A DNA stretch of 53,541 bases from Burkholderiaceae bacterium. GTDB lineage: Bacteria > Pseudomonadota > Gammaproteobacteria > Burkholderiales > WYBJ01. Where the stretch lies: NCBI GenBank assembly GCA_011525945.1, contig WYBJ01000080.1, forward strand, positions 1-53,541, in the 5' to 3' direction. Positions 1-8,313 of this stretch are shown piece after piece. The position numbers were made by a program, and so were the translations under genes. Within the stretch, counting starts at the first letter, position 1. Each line of letters opens with the position of its first letter. The notes under the pieces are model-generated. The model saw nothing but the letters and a program-made list of their open reading frames with translations, ran no database searches and was not told the DNA's origin.

Positions 1-19
1 GCGGTGGAAAACGCCGGTA

Positions 20-391
20 TTGCTTGTGACGCAGCCACCTAATCCCGATGAGCGGCTACCGCTCCCCGTTCGCCGCTGCCTCACCAAGGAGCAAGCCGCG
101 GAGTATCTCGCCATCGGCGTGACGCTACTCCTCGCCCTTGGTCCGCCCCCCATCAAGGTCGGCCGCCGCTCCGTCTGGGATGTCATTGACTTGGACCGCT
201 GGCTCGATGAGCATAAGAGCCGAGGGCGGGCCGGAAAGGAGTTAACCAAATGGCCCGTGCAAGAGGAATCTACCGTAGGGGAGACTCCCCCTACTGGTGG
301 ATCGATGTCGTTTTACCGGACGGCAGACGCCTACGCCAAAGCGCTAAGACTGCAAAAAGGGAAGAAGCCGAAGCCCTCGTCGCCAAGCTGA
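20..391 (+). CDS. AlpA/excisionase-like helix-turn-helix protein
   Basis: Residues about 19-65 look like the winged helix-turn-helix of AlpA/MerR-type excisionases: an LTKEQAAEYL helix, then PPIKVGRRSVWDVIDLDRWL, the usual 'pick a helix, read a basic wing, end at DLDxWL' pattern. Such small proteins sit just upstream of tyrosine integrases and set the direction of excision or control element genes. The frame is open to the left edge of the window, so the true start may lie outside; within the window TTG at 20 or GTG at 26 are the only early starts. The last 47 codons overlap the integrase gene in another frame, and that tail (rich in K, P and S) resembles no known domain. Confidence 0.6.
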   Translation: MLVTQPPNPDERLPLPVRRCLTKEQAAEYLAIGVTLLLALGPPPIKVGRRSVWDVIDLDRWLDEHKSRGRAGKELTKWPVQEESTVGETPPTGGSMSFYRTADAYAKALRLQKGKKPKPSSPS

Positions 392-726
392 AAGGCGAGG
401 TCTTCAAGGCAGCGCATCTTGGCATCAAGGCCAAGCGTTCGTGGAAAGAAGCGGTGGTTCGCTACCTCGCGTTGAAATCGAACCTTCGGAGCATCAGAGA
501 CGTGCGCACGATTTGCCGCAAGCTCGATCCGATCCTCGGTGAGCTCACACTCGACCAGATCAACGGCGATGTGATTCACAAAATCATCGAGAACGGCGTG
601 CAACGTCAACGCAAGGCGGCGACGATCAACCGCTATCTCGCGCTCACCCGTGGTTTGCTTCGTATGGCGCGGGACGAGTGGCAGTGGATCGATAGCATGC
701 CGAAGATCCGGATGCTTCGGGGGTAG
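250..726 (+). CDS. Tyrosine integrase, N-terminal fragment (arm-binding and core-binding domains)
   Basis: First half of a phage-type tyrosine recombinase. Residues 1-50 form the small arm-type DNA-binding domain (GIYRRGDSPYWWIDVVLPDG, typical of Bacteriophage/Arm-DNA-bind integrases); residues 60-155 form the SAM-like core-binding domain. An AGGAG stands 8 nt before ATG 250. The frame then meets TAG at 724-726 and resumes directly in the catalytic half, so a single base change would restore one 381-residue protein of ordinary integrase length. No catalytic residue is in this half. It is either the start of a pseudogene or one subunit of a split enzyme. Confidence 0.75.
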   Translation: MARARGIYRRGDSPYWWIDVVLPDGRRLRQSAKTAKREEAEALVAKLKGEVFKAAHLGIKAKRSWKEAVVRYLALKSNLRSIRDVRTICRKLDPILGELTLDQINGDVIHKIIENGVQRQRKAATINRYLALTRGLLRMARDEWQWIDSMPKIRMLRG

Positions 727-1395
727 GTGGAGCGTGATCGTTGGTTGACGCGTGAGGAGGCAGCACGGCTGGTATCAGCGTGTCCGCCGCATCTTGCCGC
801 GATCGTGCGATTTGCGCTCTCGACGGGATGCCGCGCGCGGGAGATCGTGGGATTGGAATGGAACCGAGTCGATCTTGCGCGCAGCACCGCATGGCTCGAC
901 CAGACCAAGAACGGTACGCCGAGAGGCTTGCCCTTGAATCGCGATGCCGTTGCAGTGTTGGAATCTCAGGTGGGAAAGCACCCGCAGTATTGCTTCACGT
1001 ACTACGGGAGGCCGATTCGGTATGAGCTCACCAACTCAGCTTGGAAAACTGCGTGCGAAAAAGCCAAGCTCACAAATCTTCGATTCCACGACCTGCGGCA
1101 TACCTGGGCGTCCTGGCATCGGCAAAGCGGCACGAGTTGCGACGAGCTGAAGGATCTCGGCGGTTGGAAGTCCCGTGTGATGGTCGATCGTTACGCGAAG
1201 TTCGGGACGGAGCATTTGGCAACCGCGGCGTCCCGAATCGAGACAACGCCGTACCCGTCGATGCCTGGTAACGCGGTTGCGGATGCACCGCGGAGTAAGA
1301 AACGAAAGAGCAATTCAGTGTTGAAGGTCGATGGAAACGTAATTTTTACGTCACGATTTCCCCACGTTACCAGAACGAAAGGGGCGAGCTCTTAA
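727..1395 (+). CDS. Tyrosine integrase, C-terminal catalytic fragment
   Basis: Catalytic domain of the integrase begun at 250, in the same frame and directly after its amber stop. A GTG follows the TAG immediately and could reinitiate. The full active site is present: Arg36 (TGCRAREI), Lys61 (beta-hairpin TKNG), His121 and Arg124 (HDLRH), Trp147 in the usual His/Trp place (GGWKS) and the nucleophile Tyr156 (DRYAKF). The enzyme would join element and chromosome through a 3'-phosphotyrosine link. It ends 18 bp from the 3' end of tRNA-Lys, the classic position for an integrase next to its attachment site. Intact catalytic residues suggest the stop is recent, or tolerated by reinitiation or suppression. 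Confidence 0.75.
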   Translation: MERDRWLTREEAARLVSACPPHLAAIVRFALSTGCRAREIVGLEWNRVDLARSTAWLDQTKNGTPRGLPLNRDAVAVLESQVGKHPQYCFTYYGRPIRYELTNSAWKTACEKAKLTNLRFHDLRHTWASWHRQSGTSCDELKDLGGWKSRVMVDRYAKFGTEHLATAASRIETTPYPSMPGNAVADAPRSKKRKSNSVLKVDGNVIFTSRFPHVTRTKGASS

Positions 1396-1440
1396 GCTAA
1401 CCCCTTGATGTCTTGGTAGGCCGTGCTGGGCTCGAACCAG
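1396..1440. other. Presumed attachment-site junction (att) at the tRNA-Lys 3' end
   Basis: The integrase ends at 1395 and the CCA end of tRNA-Lys lies at 1414. Tyrosine integrases commonly recombine in the T-arm and acceptor 3' half of a tRNA gene, so the crossover should fall within or next to this stretch. The other att copy is outside the window, so its exact limits cannot be read. Placement is inferred from context only. Confidence 0.4.
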
Positions 1441-1489
1441 CGACCAACGGATTAAAAGTCCGCTGCTCTACCAACTGAGCTAACGACCC
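1414..1489 (-). tRNA. tRNA-Lys (anticodon TTT)
   Basis: Read on the minus strand, the gene starts GGGTCGTTAGCTCAG and ends in the T-loop GGTTCGAGCCC followed by an encoded CCA. The anticodon arm is CGGAC-TTTTAAT-CCG with anticodon TTT. The acceptor stem contains two G-U pairs (1-72 and 4-69), unlike the fully paired stem common in this tRNA. This may reflect a 3' half supplied by the integrated element. It decodes AAA/AAG. Confidence 0.95.
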
Positions 1490-1502
1490 CCGGAGGCGGC
1501 GG

Positions 1503-1508
1503 ATTATA
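1503..1508 (-). promoter_or_regulatory. -10 box of the tRNA-Lys promoter
   Basis: A perfect TATAAT on the minus strand, 14 nt before the tRNA 5' end and followed by a GC-rich stretch (CCGCCGCC) like the discriminator of stringently controlled stable-RNA promoters. No convincing -35 hexamer is seen 16-18 nt upstream. Confidence 0.5.
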
Positions 1509-1608
1509 GCAAGCGAGGTTGGGGCGAACCACCGGCGTCCACTCAGGCTTTCAGTCGTTAGAGATGAGTCCAGCGGCAAACAGGCGCTGAGTGCGACCTC
1601 GCCGCTAC

Positions 1609-2736
1609 TCAGTCTTCGCGCATCATCCGCCAGTACTGAAACTTCATCGTGGCGGCGGAGCCCGCTACGATCGCACCGAAGGTCATGATCGAGCCGAGCG
1701 CGAGCGTCGAGACGCCTGTGATCGCCTGGCCGACTGTACAGCCCATCGCGAGCACGCCGCCGATACCCATCAACGCGCCGCCCGCGACGTGGTTGAAGAA
1801 GTCGCCGCGATTGGCGAACCATTCGAGACGAAACGTGCGGCTCAGCGCCGCATACAGCGCCGAGCCCGCGATCACGCCGACGAAAGCCATGATGCCGAAG
1901 TTGATGAGCCCGAGATTGGTCGGGCTACCGAGGTAGTGCAGGCTGTCGGCCATCGGACTGATAAAGGTGAACGATTGCACCGCGACGCGTGACGGCGGCG
2001 CTGCGGACATCTCGGTGAACTCCTTCCACTCCTGGCCGAGCGCCCCCGCGGTGATGTACCAGCCTGCCACCACTGCCAGCCCGACCACGATACCGCCAAG
2101 GATGTTGTCGAAGCTCGCCCGAAACTCGCGCGACGCAAATACGAACGCGGCAATTCCGGCCGCCAGCGCCCAGCCGAGCCAGACGTTCCATTGCGCGCCA
2201 TCGCCGCTGCCTGCAAGCCGGGCTAGCACGTCGCCGAGCGCCTGCGTCCGTATCCCGTGCAACGTTAGATTCAGGGTCGTCGGTGCAAGCCACGAATTGA
2301 ACGCGACTGTATAGAAGTCCGTCCATACCATCAGATAGGCGAAAACAGCCGCTGCGATGAGCACGACGACGGACTTAAGATTGCCGCTGCCGACGCGGAT
2401 GAGCGTCTTGCTGCCGCATCCGGAGCCGAGTGTCATGCCCACTCCGAACGCGAAACCACCGATGAGATAGCGCAGCCAGGCGAAATTCGGCGTGCGATAA
2501 GGCGGAAACGTATCGATCGGAATGCTTGCCTTGCCAGCTGATTGAAGCAGCAGAACGCCGGCGATCGCCACGGACATGGCCAGCAGCCAAGCACGCATTC
2601 GACCGGTATCGCCGATATTGATCCAATCGGACACCGCACCCATGGTGCAGAAACTGGTCTTGTTCGCCACCGCGCCAACGGCAAGGGCAACGAGAAAGGC
2701 CGCCCCGAGGACCTGCTGATGAACCGTGAGATCCAT
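1609..2736 (-). CDS. YeeE/YedE family sulfur-compound transporter
   Basis: A 375-residue multi-pass membrane protein with about nine or ten hydrophobic segments. It has the three cysteine motifs of the YeeE/YedE (TsuA-like, DUF395) family: KTSFCTMG (Cys30), GSGCGSKTLIR (Cys107) and GCTVGQ (Cys333). In characterised TsuA these cysteines pass thiosulfate through the membrane by hydrogen bonding; import of thiosulfate or a related sulfur species is inferred here. The start is 32 bp after cpoB on the same strand, so it may be read from the end of the tol-pal operon, although no functional link is known. No TusA-like partner gene lies next to it. Confidence 0.85.
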   Translation of the reverse strand: MDLTVHQQVLGAAFLVALAVGAVANKTSFCTMGAVSDWINIGDTGRMRAWLLAMSVAIAGVLLLQSAGKASIPIDTFPPYRTPNFAWLRYLIGGFAFGVGMTLGSGCGSKTLIRVGSGNLKSVVVLIAAAVFAYLMVWTDFYTVAFNSWLAPTTLNLTLHGIRTQALGDVLARLAGSGDGAQWNVWLGWALAAGIAAFVFASREFRASFDNILGGIVVGLAVVAGWYITAGALGQEWKEFTEMSAAPPSRVAVQSFTFISPMADSLHYLGSPTNLGLINFGIMAFVGVIAGSALYAALSRTFRLEWFANRGDFFNHVAGGALMGIGGVLAMGCTVGQAITGVSTLALGSIMTFGAIVAGSAATMKFQYWRMMRED

Positions 2737-2768
2737 GACAGAGGCCCGCCTCCCGCGCCGAACCCTTC

Positions 2769-3635
2769 CTAACGCACGTTCGCCATCCGCCGTCGGGCCT
2801 TGTCGGCCGCGTCGCTGGCAGGATGCTTGGCGACCAGCTCGTCCATCGTCTTGCGGGCGGCGGCGGTTTCGCCCAGCTCGGTCTGCGAGCTGGCGATGTT
2901 CAGCAGCGCGTCCGGCACTTTGGTACTTTCCGGATAGGACGCGATCAGCAGGCGCTGGCTGGAGATCGACAGACGGAAATCCCGCATGTTGAAGTAGGAA
3001 TCTCCGATCCAGTACTGTGCACTTGGTGCGAGCGGGCTCTTTGGATACTGCTTCAGGAAGTTTTGAAAGGCGACGATGGCGCCCTGGTAATTGCCGATGC
3101 GGCGCAGATTCTGCGCGGCTTCGTACGCGCGCGTCTCGGCGCTGCCGGTTGCGCCTGACGCATGCGCGGATGATGCGGCGCCCAGCTTGCCGCCCGGCGC
3201 GATGTCGCCGGAGCCCGACGGTAGCCCCCCGATTGCAGGCGACGCAGGCGCGCTTTCCAGCCGGCGCAGGCGCGTATCAAGGTCGACGTAGAAATCCTGC
3301 TGGCGCTTCTGTGCCTGCTCGATGCCGTTGGAGAGCACTTCCAGCTGGCCGCGCATGCGGGCGAGATCCTGCCGCATGTTCTCGATCTCGCGAAAGAGAT
3401 CCAGCACTGCCTGATTCTTGCCCGACCCCTCTTCCAACTTGCCGAGGCGGGCATTGATCGCTTCCAGTTGCCGGCCCTGTGAGTCGACCTGCGCCGACAC
3501 GGTGTCTACGCGCTTGCGCTCGGCCGCGATCGCCTGGCGCGCTTCGTCGTCGCCGAACAAAGCCGCACTGGCAGGTGGCGCAGTGAGAAGAAACAGAACG
3601 ATGGCGGCGCGCGCGCGCCAGCTAGTCGTTGTCAT
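2769..3635 (-). CDS. cpoB: Cell division coordinator CpoB (YbgF)
   Basis: Periplasmic protein that links Tol-Pal constriction to PBP1b/LpoB peptidoglycan synthesis in E. coli. The start MTTTSWRARA gives a signal peptide (hydrophobic VLFLLTAPPASA) and was chosen over the longer frame, which would run deep into pal. Residues about 35-110 are a heptad-rich coiled coil for trimerisation. A low-complexity linker follows, and the C-terminal 125 residues hold the TPR-like YbgF repeats (YQGAIVAFQNFLKQYP, YWIGDSYFNMRDFRLS). It overlaps the end of pal by 14 nt, so the two are translationally coupled. Length (288 aa) is normal. Confidence 0.93.
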   Translation of the reverse strand: MTTTSWRARAAIVLFLLTAPPASAALFGDDEARQAIAAERKRVDTVSAQVDSQGRQLEAINARLGKLEEGSGKNQAVLDLFREIENMRQDLARMRGQLEVLSNGIEQAQKRQQDFYVDLDTRLRRLESAPASPAIGGLPSGSGDIAPGGKLGAASSAHASGATGSAETRAYEAAQNLRRIGNYQGAIVAFQNFLKQYPKSPLAPSAQYWIGDSYFNMRDFRLSISSQRLLIASYPESTKVPDALLNIASSQTELGETAAARKTMDELVAKHPASDAADKARRRMANVR

Positions 3636-4173
3636 ACACGATTTCGGCGCGGCGGTTCTTCGCCCAGTCGGCCTCGGTACTCCCTGTCGCCACGGGTTTC
3701 TCTTCACCGAAGCTCACCGTCTCGATCTGATTGTCGCTGGCCCCGAGCAACATCATCATCTTCTTCACGCTGTCGGCACGGCGTTGGCCGAGCGCGAGAT
3801 TGTATTCGCGGCTGCCGCGCTCATCGGTGTTGCCCTGGATCACGACCCGACGCCCGCGGTGGTCCGTAAGGTAGCGCGCGTGCGCAGTCACCAGAGGCTT
3901 GTATTCATCCTTCACCACCGAGCTGTCGTAGTCGAAGTAGATAGTGCGCTTGGAGAGGATATTCCCGGGGTCCTTGAGCGGATTGGCGGCAACCGACTCG
4001 GTCTTGATCGAGCCCGCGGTCGGTTTCTTCGACGCAGGCGTCTGCGTCACCGGGGGTGCAGTCGTGGTCGTCGGGCTCCTCGATTCGACCGGCGCGCCTT
4101 CTTCTTTGACATCGGTGGTGCCGCAACCGACAAGGAGAATGGCGAGTGCTGCACTAACCAGGATTCGAGTCAT
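3622..4173 (-). CDS. pal: Peptidoglycan-associated lipoprotein Pal
   Basis: Outer-membrane lipoprotein of the Tol-Pal complex that binds peptidoglycan (meso-DAP stems) and TolB. The N terminus MTRILVSAALAILLVGC is a lipoprotein signal with Cys17 as lipidation site. A Thr/Pro-rich tether (about residues 33-60) precedes an OmpA-like domain: TIYFDYDSSVV, then NTDERGSREYNLALGQRRA, which carries the Asp and Arg peptidoglycan ligands, then the terminal NRRAEIVY. The ATG at 4173 was chosen because upstream codons give no signal peptide. The length (183 aa) fits the family. Confidence 0.97.
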   Translation of the reverse strand: MTRILVSAALAILLVGCGTTDVKEEGAPVESRSPTTTTAPPVTQTPASKKPTAGSIKTESVAANPLKDPGNILSKRTIYFDYDSSVVKDEYKPLVTAHARYLTDHRGRRVVIQGNTDERGSREYNLALGQRRADSVKKMMMLLGASDNQIETVSFGEEKPVATGSTEADWAKNRRAEIVYDND

Positions 4174-4253
4174 AGCGCGTTCCCGTTGTTGAAATAATTG
4201 GAATGGACCGACCTCGCCGCGCTTCGTTCCGCGGCCGACGCGCCGGCCGGGAT

Positions 4254-4302
4254 CATCAGAATCCCTCTTTCTGACCAGCGACTCTCGCCAATCAGAATCC
4301 CT
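4254..4302. repeat. Short direct repeat around the tolB stop codon
   Basis: The 12-mer ATCAGAATCCCT occurs at 4254-4265 and again at 4291-4302. The second copy contains the tolB stop (minus strand GGATTCTGA). The copies are 37 bp apart. It looks like a small duplication of the gene end into the tolB-pal spacer. Confidence 0.5.
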
Positions 4303-5689
4303 TCTGCATCGGACCCCAGGCGGGCTCGCGCACATCCCCCGATGATGCCGTAACCCGTTGTTTGATCCGCCCGTCATTGGATACGGCGGCTAATATACCA
4401 CGCCCCCCCCGAATCGATGCGTACAGCAGCATGCGTCCATTCGGTGCAAAACTGGGCGATTCGTCGATGCCGCCATTGGTGAGCGGTATCACCTGCCCGC
4501 TGCCGATCTCCTGCAACATGATGCTGAAGCGCCCGCCTTCGCGTTGCACGAACGCGAAGCTTTTTCCATCCGGGCTGTAGCGCGGCGATACATTGTACGT
4601 GCCGTTGAACGTCATGCGTTCTGCCGCGCCACCGCTCGCCGGCATCCGATAGATCTGCGGACTGCCGCCGCGGTCGGAGGTGAACAGGATCCATCGGCCG
4701 TCGGGGGAGAAATTCGGCTCGGTGTCGATGGCGCTGCTGCTGGTCAGCCGCCTCGGCGCGCCACCGTCGGCGCCGATGCTGTAGATCTGCGAGTTACCGT
4801 CGCGCGTAAGCACAACGGCGAGCTGCCGCCCGTCGGGCGACCACGCCGGGGAGCTGTTGGAGCCGCGGAAATTGGCGAGCGCACGCCGCTGGCTGGTGGC
4901 GAGCGTCTGCACATAGACGACGGGCTTTTTCTGCTCGAAGGAGACGTACGCAATGCGACTTGCGTCGGGCGACCAGGCGGGTGAGATGATGGGCTCGTTG
5001 GAGGCGAGGATCGTCTGCTCGTTGAAGCCGTCGGCATCGGCGATCTGCAACTCGTAACGCGAACCGCGCTTCACAACGTAGGTGATGCGCGTTGCGAACG
5101 CGCCCGGCACGCCGATGAGCTTTTCGTAGATGACGTCGGCGATGCGGTGGGCGGTATTGCGCGTCTGCGTCGCCGAGATGGTGTAACTGAAGCCCGCGAG
5201 CTGGGCCTGCTTGAGAACGTCCATCAGGCGAAAGCGCACCTCATAACGACCGCCGGCCACCGGCGCGACCGCGCCAATGACGATCGACTCCGCGCCGCGC
5301 GCGCTCCAGTCGGAGTAACGGATATCGCCCGGCTCCACGGGTATCGGCGTGATGCCGCTGGCATCGATCACGCGAAAGAGCCCGCTGCGGGTGAGATCGG
5401 CGGCAACGATCTCGGAAATGTTGTGTGGCAGCGTCCCTTCGCTCGCGAGCGGCGCGATGGCGACCGGAATCTGGCGCTCGCCGCTGCCTACGATCTCGAT
5501 CGTCAGCGCGGCGCCGGCCGGTTGCAGCGCCAATCCGAGCAGCAGAAGCAGCAGACCGCACACCCTCCATGCCCACGCCGCCGGCCGCAAACGACCGAGC
5601 GCAACGGTGCGGATCGGGTTGGACGCAGCCCGGCGCTGCTGCCGCGCAACGGCGTTCATCGACGTTTCACCATGGTATCGATCATTCAT
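4292..5689 (-). CDS. tolB: Tol-Pal translocation protein TolB
   Basis: Periplasmic TolB, which shuttles between Pal and TolA. After a long signal sequence (hydrophobic run CGLLLLLLGLALQPAGA) comes the N-terminal alpha/beta domain (about residues 60-190). A six-bladed beta-propeller follows, whose blades show the repeats WSPDASRIAY, WSPDGRQLAV, FSPDGRWILF, YSPDGKSFAF, FAPNGRMLLY and a terminal WGPM. The ATG at 5689 overlaps the tolA end by 8 nt, favouring coupled translation; ATG 5659 would give a shorter leader and is an alternative. Family length is about 430, so the later start is plausible. Confidence 0.96.
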   Translation of the reverse strand: MNDRYHGETSMNAVARQQRRAASNPIRTVALGRLRPAAWAWRVCGLLLLLLGLALQPAGAALTIEIVGSGERQIPVAIAPLASEGTLPHNISEIVAADLTRSGLFRVIDASGITPIPVEPGDIRYSDWSARGAESIVIGAVAPVAGGRYEVRFRLMDVLKQAQLAGFSYTISATQTRNTAHRIADVIYEKLIGVPGAFATRITYVVKRGSRYELQIADADGFNEQTILASNEPIISPAWSPDASRIAYVSFEQKKPVVYVQTLATSQRRALANFRGSNSSPAWSPDGRQLAVVLTRDGNSQIYSIGADGGAPRRLTSSSAIDTEPNFSPDGRWILFTSDRGGSPQIYRMPASGGAAERMTFNGTYNVSPRYSPDGKSFAFVQREGGRFSIMLQEIGSGQVIPLTNGGIDESPSFAPNGRMLLYASIRGGRGILAAVSNDGRIKQRVTASSGDVREPAWGPMQKGF

Positions 5690-6553
5690 TCGGTCGAAAA
5701 TTCAGATTGAGTTCACGAAACTGCGCCATCAACACGGGGTCCGGCGGCAACGGCAGCGGCTGCGCCCGGATCACTGCCCGCAATACGGCGTCATCACATG
5801 CAGCGCTGCCGCTCGAGCGCTTGATGCGCGGCGGTTGCAGTGTGTTGCCGTCGGGCAACAAGACCGCCTCGAACACGATCTCCGGGTTGCCGAGCGCGGC
5901 GCACGGGTCCTTCACCACGTAGCGCCGGATCTTGTCGCTGATGCGTCGCTTGTACTCGTCCACCATCTTCGCCTGCGCAGATGCCTGTTGCTGGCGCAGG
6001 CGTGCCACGGCTTCTTCCTGCTCCCGCCTGAGTCTTTCGATCTGCTCCTGCTTCTCGCGCCGCTCGCGTTCCAACGCGGCGAGCTTCTGCTGCTCCGCCT
6101 GTTCGCGCTTCTTTGCCTCTTCGAGCCGCTTGGCCTCTTCGCGCTTCTTCTCCTCTGCTCTCGCGACCTGCTCGCGCTTGACCGCCTCGAGCTTCTCGCG
6201 CTCTTCGCGTTCCCGTCGCGCCTTCTCCTGCTTTTCCTTTTCCAGCGCGATATCGGGCTTCGCGACGGGCTTCGGTTCCGGCGCGGGCTTAGGCTTCGCT
6301 TCGACCTTGGGCTGCGGCGGCGGTGGCGGTGGCTTCACTTCCGGTTTGGGCTCGATCTTCGGTGGCGGCGGAGGCGGTTTTATCTGCGGCAGCGGCGGCA
6401 GGTTGCTCCAGAGGTCAACTTCGACGGGGCCGGGCGCATGATGCTGCCAGCTCACGCCGAGCACGAGAAGCGCGAAGAAGGCGATATGCACCGCCACCGC
6501 CAGCACCCCGGAGGCTAGCTTCCCCGGTTCGTCGCGGTCTGCCGTCCAGTTCA

Positions 6554-6554
<1 letters not shown>
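5682..6554 (-). CDS. tolA: Cell envelope integrity protein TolA
   Basis: Inner-membrane protein that carries proton-motive energy from TolQR across the periplasm. One N-terminal membrane helix (about residues 14-36) is followed by a proline/lysine-rich stretch with two runs of six prolines (about 58-80), more like TonB than E. coli TolA. Next comes a long charged E/K/R/A helix (about 100-200), then a compact C-terminal domain with two cysteines (DPCAALGNPE and GSAACDDAVL) and the TonB/TolA-like fold. The total of 290 aa is shorter than E. coli TolA (421) because domain II is short. It starts by a TGATG overlap with tolR. Confidence 0.95.
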
Positions 6555-6976
<422 letters not shown>

Positions 6977-6989
6977 GGAAGGTCTCGGC

Positions 6990-7673
6990 TCAGGCGGCCG
7001 CCTGGCGCTGCAGGATGTTGGAGAACTCTTCCATGAAGCTTTCGAAGCGCGTGGCGAGCCGGTTCACATCGCCCGCGAAGCGGTTGTAGGCCACCACGGC
7101 CGGGATCGCGGCGAAAAGCCCCATGGCGGTGGCGATCAGCGCCTCGGCGATTCCCGGCGCCACCTGCGCCAGCGTTGCCTGCGCGACGTTGGCCAATCCT
7201 CGGAACGCGTTCATGATCCCCCATACCGTACCGAACAACCCGACATAGGGGCTTACCGAACCTACCGAGGCGAGAAACGACAGATGTGCTTCGAGCAGCT
7301 CCATCTCGCGCTGGTAAGTGGCGCGCATCGCGCGGCGCGTGGCGTCCATCACCGCGGTGATGTCGTTGCCGGGCCGGCGCAGCTTGGAGAATTCGCGATA
7401 GCCGGACTCGAAGATGCGTTCGAGGCTGCCCGAGCCGTGGCGCGAGTTCACCGCCGCCTGGTAGAGCTCGTTCAGATTGCCACCCGACCAGAACGCCTTC
7501 TCGAACTCGTCGGTCTGCCGCTGCGCGCGCTGCAGGCTGTAGTACTTGCGGAAAATGTAGTACCAGGAGAACAGCGATGCCAGCAGCAGCCCCAGCATCA
7601 CCAGCTGCACCAGGACGCTCGCATTCGCGATCAGGCTGACTACGGAGAGATCCTGCGTGACTGCGACGTTCAT
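6990..7673 (-). CDS. tolQ: Tol-Pal proton channel subunit TolQ
   Basis: MotA/TolQ/ExbB family protein of 227 aa with three membrane helices (about residues 15-37, 130-155 and 170-195). The second and third carry the conserved polar motif around GLFGTVWGIMNAFRGL and APGIAEALIATAMGL that lines the proton path. A large cytoplasmic loop separates helices 1 and 2. It lies 5 bp after ybgC and heads the tolQRAB-pal-cpoB series. Confidence 0.97.
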   Translation of the reverse strand: MNVAVTQDLSVVSLIANASVLVQLVMLGLLLASLFSWYYIFRKYYSLQRAQRQTDEFEKAFWSGGNLNELYQAAVNSRHGSGSLERIFESGYREFSKLRRPGNDITAVMDATRRAMRATYQREMELLEAHLSFLASVGSVSPYVGLFGTVWGIMNAFRGLANVAQATLAQVAPGIAEALIATAMGLFAAIPAVVAYNRFAGDVNRLATRFESFMEEFSNILQRQAAA

Positions 7674-7678
7674 TCGCT

Positions 7679-8119
7679 TTATGGTCGCCCCGAGGATCGG
7701 CCCGCAAGCAGTTCTCGCACGCTGCGCGGAAGACGGACCGGAAGGAACGAATCGATTCTAACACAGGCCAATTTGACGCTGGCTTCCAGCAGACGTTCCT
7801 CGCCGCGCGCGATGTATTGCGCCATCTCGACGCGACTCGCGCCTGCGTGCAGTCGGGCGACGGCGACACTCAGTTCGTCATCCAGGCGAGCCGGGCGCAG
7901 GAACTCCACCGCGAGGGCGCGCACGACGAACACCACACCTTCGCGACACGCGAGATCCTGCTGTCCGCACCCCAATGCGCGCAACAATTCCGTACGGGCT
8001 CGTTCCAGATATTTGAGGTAGTTCGCGTAGTAAACGATGCCGGCACCGTCGGTATCCTCCCAATACGTGCGCAGTCGCCAGTGGAATACCGGCTCCTCTT
8101 TGGCTCGCTCAGGCATCAT
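7679..8119 (-). CDS. ybgC: Acyl-CoA thioesterase YbgC
   Basis: Hotdog-fold thioesterase that usually precedes tolQ and acts on short-chain acyl-CoA or acyl-ACP in the cytoplasm. The catalytic motif YWEDTDGAGIVYYANYL is complete: Asp in DTDG, followed by the GIVYYANYLKYLERAR signature of the 4-hydroxybenzoyl-CoA thioesterase group. ATG 8119 (MMPERAKEEP) was chosen; an in-frame ATG at 8146 would add nine residues. This gene is the likely first member of the tol-pal operon here. Confidence 0.93.
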   Translation of the reverse strand: MMPERAKEEPVFHWRLRTYWEDTDGAGIVYYANYLKYLERARTELLRALGCGQQDLACREGVVFVVRALAVEFLRPARLDDELSVAVARLHAGASRVEMAQYIARGEERLLEASVKLACVRIDSFLPVRLPRSVRELLAGRSSGRP

Positions 8120-8198
8120 GGCGAATGCATAGCAGGCACAGCGCAACGTCGCGGCCGGTGCATGGCACGCAAATGCCTGGAACGCGCAAGACCGCCCG

Positions 8199-8278
8199 TC
8201 GGGTCGATGATCCCTGACTCAAACGCACGCGCCTCTCGATCGGGTCGATGGATTCGATCCTGGCACCAACGCACGCGC
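8199..8278. repeat. Imperfect tandem repeat in the ybgC-ruvB gap
   Basis: Two similar units, 8199-8232 and 8240-8278, both begin TCGGGTCGATG and both end ACGCACGCGC, with a few extra bases in the second. They lie in the 194-bp space between ruvB and ybgC (same strand), where no coding frame is convincing and no terminator hairpin with a T-tract is visible. Confidence 0.45.
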
Positions 8279-8313
8279 GCGGCGCCGGTTGACGCGAGGC
8301 CTGGTCGGACGCG

